A stretch of 43,989 bases of DNA, taken from a virus. Under the pieces are notes generated by a model. That model saw only the letters and a list, made by a program, of their open reading frames with translations. It searched no databases and was not told the origin of the DNA. The position numbers and the translations under genes are program-made. Positions 39,279 to 43,989 of this stretch are shown here, piece by piece (position 1 is the stretch's first letter; each line of letters opens with the position of its first letter). The stretch lies in the IMG/VR virus record IMGVR_UViG_3300020146_000002, positions 1-43,989 of that record; one strand, written 5' to 3'.

Positions 39279-39619
39279 GTCTTATTGACTTCCTTCGCGC
39301 AGTCGTCGCAGATAACGTATTCGTATTGGTAATTCAGTTGTTTATCTGTCCCGCATTTCGCGCAACTCAGGCGCTTTTGCATGCGTCTCTCAAAAAAAGT
39401 TTGAGCTTGCGTAGTGGTACTGCTCGTCAATCGCGATTCAATGAATCGCCCCTGATAGTCGTAGACGTAATACATCGGTGTCGGAGCCGCTGGACGAACG
39501 AATATCTGGATTGATTCTGTCGAAAAGCACGTCTGGCAAACGAGCCACGGATGGCGCTCTTGATTAGGCGTACCCTTGTCGAGTTCGATTCCGTCGTATG
39601 GTCCGCCGCTTAGTCTCAT
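39275..39619 (-). CDS. Double zinc-ribbon protein, 114 aa
   Basis: CQTC, CAKC and CDDC (residues about 28-31, 86-89, 103-106) give two ribbons or one composite site, with a beta-rich middle (YYVYDYQGRFIES). Coupled to the neighbouring gene (ATGA). Confidence 0.55.
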   Translation of the reverse strand: MRLSGGPYDGIELDKGTPNQERHPWLVCQTCFSTESIQIFVRPAAPTPMYYVYDYQGRFIESRLTSSTTTQAQTFFERRMQKRLSCAKCGTDKQLNYQYEYVICDDCAKEVNKT

Positions 39620-39623
39620 GCGT

Positions 39624-39821
39624 TTAATCTCGCCTCAGTACTTGCCAGTAGAATCGCCCGAGCTTGTGACTGTTTCCGACTCTATTTTCCTCTGAAAAGG
39701 TAAGTCTTTGATGCCTTGAATCCTTGAGTTTCAGTCCCCAGCCGAACAAGCGGAAATAGAACAGTCCGCGCTCGTAATGCGCGAAAAACCATGGGTGGCG
39801 AATCGGCGGAATATTGCTCAT
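39624..39821 (-). CDS. Conserved-looking small phage protein, 65 aa
   Basis: FRLFGWGLKLKDSRHQRLTFSEENR resembles small phage proteins of unknown function with GWGLKLKDTRxxPLLFSERN-type motifs. Coupled (ATGA) to the portal gene. Role unknown. Confidence 0.55.
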   Translation of the reverse strand: MSNIPPIRHPWFFAHYERGLFYFRLFGWGLKLKDSRHQRLTFSEENRVGNSHKLGRFYWQVLRRD

Positions 39822-41542
39822 TCTTTTATTCTGTCCGTTAACTCGTCCATCAATTTGCCAATCTTCTCCGCCCGTTTCGTGTCGCCTGTCTCTACAAATC
39901 TCTGCCTAGTCAATGCCAGTTGCTGCAGCGCCAGCGGAATCTTCCCTACTTCCTCGTCTGCCCCCCCCACTGTCATTGTTGCGGGTTCGTCGCCGACGAT
40001 TGCGGGCTCGTCGAAATTCGCGCCTCTCGATTCGTTATCAATCGCCGTGCGGGTTTCGCTGCTGGCGGAAGGTGTGAGCGAATTAGCCACGTCGGATAGT
40101 TGCTCGCGCAAGGCGGATTCGGGATAGCCTTTAATCTTTTGCGCCGTGACGAGGTGGCTAACCTTCTGGTCCAGCGTGAGAATGTCGCAATATTTCAGCC
40201 CGCGCACTTTTGGCTCTTCGTTGGAAATCTCTTTGCGGAAATCAGTGATTAACTGGATGGCTGCAATTAGCGCCGTGCGCAGTCCGGCGGCATAGGCCGT
40301 CAGCATGGCGCTTAACGGTTCACGGTCGATTGATTTCGCCTGGGCGGACTGGCGCGCGTTCTGCGTCTGCGTGCCTACCATGTTTAGCCCGATGGACTGA
40401 AATACCTCGTAGATGTTTTCTTTCTTGTTCTGCAGGTCTTTGAATAGCCATTCCGTTGCGCCCGATTGCGGGCCAACGAATTGCGCGGAGCCGCCTGGGC
40501 CCAAATCTAGCGCGCCCATAGAAACATCGGGTATCTGTGAAATCTGCTTATCTGACGAGATTGCGAGCACTTGGAAAGCAAGCCCGTTGAGATGCCATGT
40601 CAAAGAGGCGTCACGGTTGTAGGCCGCGAGAACGGAATCCTCCATGCGCTGCATTGCCCATAGTCCCTGATGAATCTTTAGCGGGATGACGGGCAGGCGC
40701 GGAAAGCCGTGGGGCTTGGGTTCCTTGCGAGTGACAACGGTATCTTGATTTGGCTTGTTGGTGTCGTTGTAAACGATTTCGTATTCGATGAACTCGGTTT
40801 CAGTTATGTACGTCCACAATTCCCGCGTCTTTGCGGCTTTGCCAATGGGCGAAGCGTACACAGCATCCTTGCGGTAAGTGCGGATCCACTTCAACTGCGG
40901 GCCGTCTTCGCGCCAGAAATCCACGTCGCGCGCGCACAAGACATGCAGCGTCGGGTTGTATCCGCCCTTGTCTTTCTGGTCAGTGCGGTTCTTTCCTTCC
41001 ACGCCGGGAGCCTGCACGGCAATGAACGTGCGGAAGTGCTTCAGGTGGTCCAGTCCTGCATTGCGCAGCATGAGCGCAAGCGGGGTTCCCATGCCGTCAG
41101 CACTAGCATTCAAATCTTTCCAATACTGTTCGTTGCCGATGATTTCCGGCGCATCTTTGAACACGGCAGAAACGAAGAAATCCAGCACGCCGGCTACGAG
41201 ATTTGGGTAGCGGCTTACACGCTTGCGCTCTTCCCAGCGCGACTGCATCCCATGAAACGCAGCCTTGGCGTCGTGCGCTACACCGACATTTTCCTTAGAT
41301 GTGTCGATAGGCGCGGCGAGTTTCGCCTTTTCAAGCTGGCGCTGGTCCAGATAGTTTTCGATGTTCTTACGGAACTGCTCGCCACCACAGTAGAGGTCTT
41401 CATACTTTTCTAAGAGGTCGGGGCGGTAATCGGGGTGCTTGGCGGATATTTCGCCGTAGGTTACTTGAGACGGAAATTCCGATGGCTGCGATGTGCCAGC
41501 GCCCGCAGAGGATACTGTCGAATTTTCATTCGGCGCAGCCAT
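39818..41542 (-). CDS. Portal protein, 574 aa
   Basis: First gene of the late operon, upstream of scaffold and capsid. Length and architecture are portal-like: a helical middle with YEDLYCGGEQFRKNI and a C-terminal helical crown rich in Gln/Glu. Portals form the dodecamer through which DNA enters the head. I assign by position and overall pattern, not by a diagnostic motif. Promoter about 60 bp upstream. Confidence 0.7.
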   Translation of the reverse strand: MAAPNENSTVSSAGAGTSQPSEFPSQVTYGEISAKHPDYRPDLLEKYEDLYCGGEQFRKNIENYLDQRQLEKAKLAAPIDTSKENVGVAHDAKAAFHGMQSRWEERKRVSRYPNLVAGVLDFFVSAVFKDAPEIIGNEQYWKDLNASADGMGTPLALMLRNAGLDHLKHFRTFIAVQAPGVEGKNRTDQKDKGGYNPTLHVLCARDVDFWREDGPQLKWIRTYRKDAVYASPIGKAAKTRELWTYITETEFIEYEIVYNDTNKPNQDTVVTRKEPKPHGFPRLPVIPLKIHQGLWAMQRMEDSVLAAYNRDASLTWHLNGLAFQVLAISSDKQISQIPDVSMGALDLGPGGSAQFVGPQSGATEWLFKDLQNKKENIYEVFQSIGLNMVGTQTQNARQSAQAKSIDREPLSAMLTAYAAGLRTALIAAIQLITDFRKEISNEEPKVRGLKYCDILTLDQKVSHLVTAQKIKGYPESALREQLSDVANSLTPSASSETRTAIDNESRGANFDEPAIVGDEPATMTVGGADEEVGKIPLALQQLALTRQRFVETGDTKRAEKIGKLMDELTDRIKE

Positions 41543-41588
41543 CGGAATCTTTGAATCCGGGGGACTGCGAGACTTCGCACGGTGGAAA

Positions 41589-41616
41589 GTATTACAACGT
41601 ATTACTTTCTTGTCAA
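41589..41616 (-). promoter_or_regulatory. Late leftward promoter
   Basis: -35 TTGACA (41616-41611), 16-base spacer, -10 TAATAC (41594-41589). Its -35 overlaps that of the rightward promoter. Two GTATTAC copies 10 bp apart sit at 41589 and 41599. Confidence 0.5.
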
Positions 41617-41638
41617 TAACAAAAACTTATGATAATGT
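41610..41638 (+). promoter_or_regulatory. Rightward packaging promoter
   Basis: -35 TTGTCA (41610-41615), then GATAAT at 15 bases or TAATGT at 17 bases, in a very AT-rich region. Shares five bases of its -35 with the leftward promoter. Confidence 0.45.
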
Positions 41639-41709
41639 GATTAACGATAGTTTTTCATTATGTGATGCAGAGCGGGTAGTTTCCTTTTAGTTTCCTTGGG
41701 GGAGGGGCA

Positions 41710-42141
41710 ATGACCAAGAAATATCTTAAAGCTTACAATCGGTGTCTAAGAGTCGGCTCGTCAATGATTAGTGGTCCCGCTCGTGATTTTGTTGTTCAGG
41801 AGATTGCAATTTTAAAGTACTATCTCAATTCCATATCCTTTCGGATTACAACTCTTCCTGCGCACTTTTGCACACTCAATGTTGAAATTGACGGAATTGA
41901 TTTAGGGCTAGGCGAAGACTCCCAATTTGTAGCGCCTTCCGACGATTGCTTCCATTCGCTTCACAACCGCGCATTAAAGCGTCTTCGTCGCCTTCGCGGG
42001 ATATACGGCGCACGACAGGCGACAGCGGCCAAAAAACTTGACATGATAGAGCTAAACCGACTGGCGTCGCAGGTGCAGATTGATGATCTATTACGTGATA
42101 AGGCTAGACTGTCGCTCTTGTTCGAGGGGGCGCTCGCGTGA
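41710..42141 (+). CDS. Hypothetical packaging-operon protein, 143 aa
   Basis: GGGGGAGGGG precedes the ATG. Helical with a beta-like middle (CTLNVEIDGIDLGLGE) and a basic helix (KRLRRLRGIYGARQ). First gene of the terminase operon. Could be an accessory packaging factor. No motif. Confidence 0.55.
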   Translation: MTKKYLKAYNRCLRVGSSMISGPARDFVVQEIAILKYYLNSISFRITTLPAHFCTLNVEIDGIDLGLGEDSQFVAPSDDCFHSLHNRALKRLRRLRGIYGARQATAAKKLDMIELNRLASQVQIDDLLRDKARLSLLFEGALA

Positions 42142-42410
42142 AGCCAAAAATCAAATTTCGCTCCTTTCAGAACCCTGACCACTTGCGCGGATTTCCCGAA
42201 CTTGAGAGCCGCGAAGAGTTGTGCCGCATTCGTGATACGTTCGCCGCCGCTGCGCTTCAGGGTTTAATCTATTCCCTCAGTTCACACGAGCCTGACGAGG
42301 TGGCTAGTATCGCCTACGCGTTTGCGGACGGTATGATGCGCCAGCGCAAGCCGTCGCCTTCTGAAGCCTACCTCCGCGCCGAGGAACTGCGTCATGGCAA
42401 AAAAACCTAA
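42138..42410 (+). CDS. Hypothetical protein, 90 aa
   Basis: GTG start overlapping the upstream TGA (GTGA). Helical, mostly neutral (REELCRIRDTFAAAALQGLIY). Second gene of the packaging operon; overlaps the next gene by 17 bp. Confidence 0.55.
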   Translation: MKPKIKFRSFQNPDHLRGFPELESREELCRIRDTFAAAALQGLIYSLSSHEPDEVASIAYAFADGMMRQRKPSPSEAYLRAEELRHGKKT

Positions 42411-42642
42411 CATCACCGCACTTCCAAAGGTTCAAGGCGAAACTGATGCGCAATGGGCCGTGCGAATGCGCGCGCTGATGCGTCAGCAATTGGAAGATTC
42501 AGTCCGCACTGAGAAAGGCACCGCTCGTGCCTTAGCTTTGCGCCTATTGAAAGAAGTTCTTGCCGATACTCCCGCCCCCACTGCCGAAGTCACGACGGTT
42601 GCCTTCGATGTCGTCGGTGAAGCTGGGGACCAGTCCGCTTGA
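42394..42642 (+). CDS. Possible small terminase-like protein, 82 aa
   Basis: Immediately before the large terminase in the usual small-terminase place. Helical (QWAVRMRALMRQQLEDSV, ARALALRLLKEVLADT), with a Pro/Thr-rich tail. Smaller than usual small terminases and with no recognisable HTH, so this is positional only. Confidence 0.4.
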   Translation: MAKKPNITALPKVQGETDAQWAVRMRALMRQQLEDSVRTEKGTARALALRLLKEVLADTPAPTAEVTTVAFDVVGEAGDQSA

Positions 42643-43895
42643 TTGCCAAGTTCAAAGCCACTCGTCCACAAATCGAGATGATAGAGCACCCGGCCCACGT
42701 CAAGATTTGGGCCTGTGGGCGGCGCTGGGGCAAGACAATTTCGATGGCAATGGCGCTAACCATCGCGTCGCTGCGCTGGAACAACTGCACCGTCTGGTAT
42801 GTCTCCCCTCGCTACGCCCGCTCGTTAAAAATGATGCGCATTATGAAGAAGTCGCCGGGGTTTAAAGACCTGGTGGCGAAAACCTCACTGCAGTTCCCGC
42901 CCCGCTTTGAAATGCGCAACGGTTCTGAAATATGCTTCATCTCGTCAGACCGCGAGGAAGAATTACGCGGTGAAGGCTTGCGGCTGATTTGCGTGGACGA
43001 GGCCGCGATTCAAACGAAACACCTGTTCTTTGACGTGCTCATGCCGATGACTGCGGATTCTGGCGGGACCATCATTGCCGGCTCAACATTCAACGGGCGG
43101 AACTGGTTTTATGATTTGGCTGAAAGCGGGAAGAAGGATGACCCGGACGTTAAGACGTGGATTTACCCCACATCCACAGGCTACGCCTTCAACGGCTCTC
43201 CGGAGAAGCGCGCCAATCTTGAGCGAGTAAAGCGCGTGACGCCGCCGATGGTTTGGAAACAGGAATACGATTGTGAACCACTGGCGATGGTTGACGCTGT
43301 TTTCCAATACGTTGACCAGTGCATTATTGACGACGCGCCGCTAACCGGCCCGCGCCCTGGTGGCCGCTACGTCTGCGCTCAGGACATCGGGCGAATCGTG
43401 GATCCGTCCGGTGTCGCCGTTATGGACTTGGATACGGGGCTTTTTGTGCATGCTGAATGCTACCCACTTGGCATGAAACACGAGGACCAGGCCGCGCGAA
43501 CCAAGAGCACGGCGCGGTTTTGGAATAGCGCTCTAATCGTTTTAGACACCACGGGCGGCGCTTCCGGTGGACGCTCGGAAAGCAACATCAAGGAATACTC
43601 GAAAATCATTCCCAATTTCATGCCTGTGACGTTTTCGCAGGACACCAAGCGCAACATGGTGAACCGGCTCGCCCTTGATTTCGAGACACGGAAGGTTGCT
43701 ATTCCGAAAGCGCTCACAGAACTGACTTCGCAATTGAAGCTCTATCGCTACCAGTACGGAGAGAAGGCCATTCAGCCGATATTCTTCGGTCGGCCTGACG
43801 ACTTGGTAGCTGCTGCGCTGATGTGCGCGATGGCCCGCGAGAAACGATGGGCACCGATGCGGGAAGGCGGGAATTTGGGCGCGCTGATGTACTAA
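42639..43895 (+). CDS. terL: Terminase large subunit, 418 aa
   Basis: Packages DNA: ATPase motor and nuclease. Walker A GRRWGKT (27-33), Walker B ICVDEAA (D120, E121), coupling motif GST (148-150), nuclease acids D249 (QDIG), D303 (VLDTTG) and D387/D388 (RPDDLVAA). TTG start overlapping the upstream TGA (TTGA). Length normal for a compact siphovirus terminase. Confidence 0.9.
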   Translation: MIAKFKATRPQIEMIEHPAHVKIWACGRRWGKTISMAMALTIASLRWNNCTVWYVSPRYARSLKMMRIMKKSPGFKDLVAKTSLQFPPRFEMRNGSEICFISSDREEELRGEGLRLICVDEAAIQTKHLFFDVLMPMTADSGGTIIAGSTFNGRNWFYDLAESGKKDDPDVKTWIYPTSTGYAFNGSPEKRANLERVKRVTPPMVWKQEYDCEPLAMVDAVFQYVDQCIIDDAPLTGPRPGGRYVCAQDIGRIVDPSGVAVMDLDTGLFVHAECYPLGMKHEDQAARTKSTARFWNSALIVLDTTGGASGGRSESNIKEYSKIIPNFMPVTFSQDTKRNMVNRLALDFETRKVAIPKALTELTSQLKLYRYQYGEKAIQPIFFGRPDDLVAAALMCAMAREKRWAPMREGGNLGALMY

Positions 43896-43989
43896 ATCCC
43901 CCTATGAAAGACGCTCGAAAACCGACTCTTGTAAGTCGTGATTCTCATGCGGGATGCGGAAATAAAAAATCCAACACACACAATCGGAC

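Noticed and set aside
43926-43942. CGACT-CTTGTA-AGTCG hairpin resembling a tRNA-Thr(UGU) anticodon arm
   Set aside because: The loop has six bases, and no acceptor, D or T arms fit around it. It lacks a T run, so it is not a clear terminator either.
1-43989. CRISPR array, insertion sequence, rRNA
   Set aside because: No regularly spaced repeats, transposase motifs or rRNA-like sequence were seen on either strand.

Overview
The window looks like the complete genome of a temperate, tailed double-stranded DNA phage (siphovirus-like, about 44 kb, slightly over half G+C by eye). Coding is dense, with ATGA/GTGA/TAATG stop-start overlaps and clear Shine-Dalgarno sites. A Shine-Dalgarno-using, Gram-negative host is likely because the lysis region encodes a lipobox (spanin-like) lipoprotein. 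The host cannot be named from sequence. The only host-derived piece I see is the 5' half of a tRNA-Ser(UGA) gene in the attachment site.

Layout. (i) 1-60: a rightward terminator that makes sense only if the right end of the window joins the left end, so the sequence is probably a circular or circularly permuted genome. (ii) 61-16400, leftward early region: about 40 mostly small genes. Recognisable ones are a primase-helicase fusion, a lambda-O-like replication protein carrying tandem iteron-like repeats inside its gene, SSB, a RusA-type resolvase, an ERF annealing protein with a YqaJ/lambda-Exo-type exonuclease, a CX5R phosphatase-like protein, an ASCH-domain protein, an HNH endonuclease and many Cys-rich mini-proteins. 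Three gaps in this region hold RNA-like structures: a 211-nt element closed by an 11-bp stem, a 104-nt tRNA-like element, and an 84-nt element closed by a 14-bp stem. (iii) 15.2-17.1 kb, immunity region: HTH genes around an operator cluster with the perfect palindrome TACGACATGTCGTA and back-to-back promoters. (iv) 17.2-20.2 kb, rightward lysogeny/accessory region: a DUF3800 protein, a tyrosine integrase, attP (tRNA-Ser half flanked by paired direct-repeat arm sites) and a membrane protein. (v) 41.5 down to 20.2 kb, leftward late operon: portal, scaffold, capsid, a head-fibre-like protein with a signal peptide, a lysis/membrane cluster, connectors, tail tube, a short tape measure, tail tip and tail fibres, ending in two DNRLRE-like tail proteins. 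(vi) 41.7-43.9 kb, rightward packaging operon ending in the large terminase. It diverges from the late operon over overlapping -35 boxes.

Working together: SSB, ERF, exonuclease, RusA and the primase-helicase form a self-contained replication/recombination module. The HTH cluster sets lysis or lysogeny. The integrase inserts the phage into a tRNA-Ser gene. The divergent 41.6 kb promoters drive virion assembly and packaging together. No endolysin was recognised, and about half of the genes have no function I can assign.
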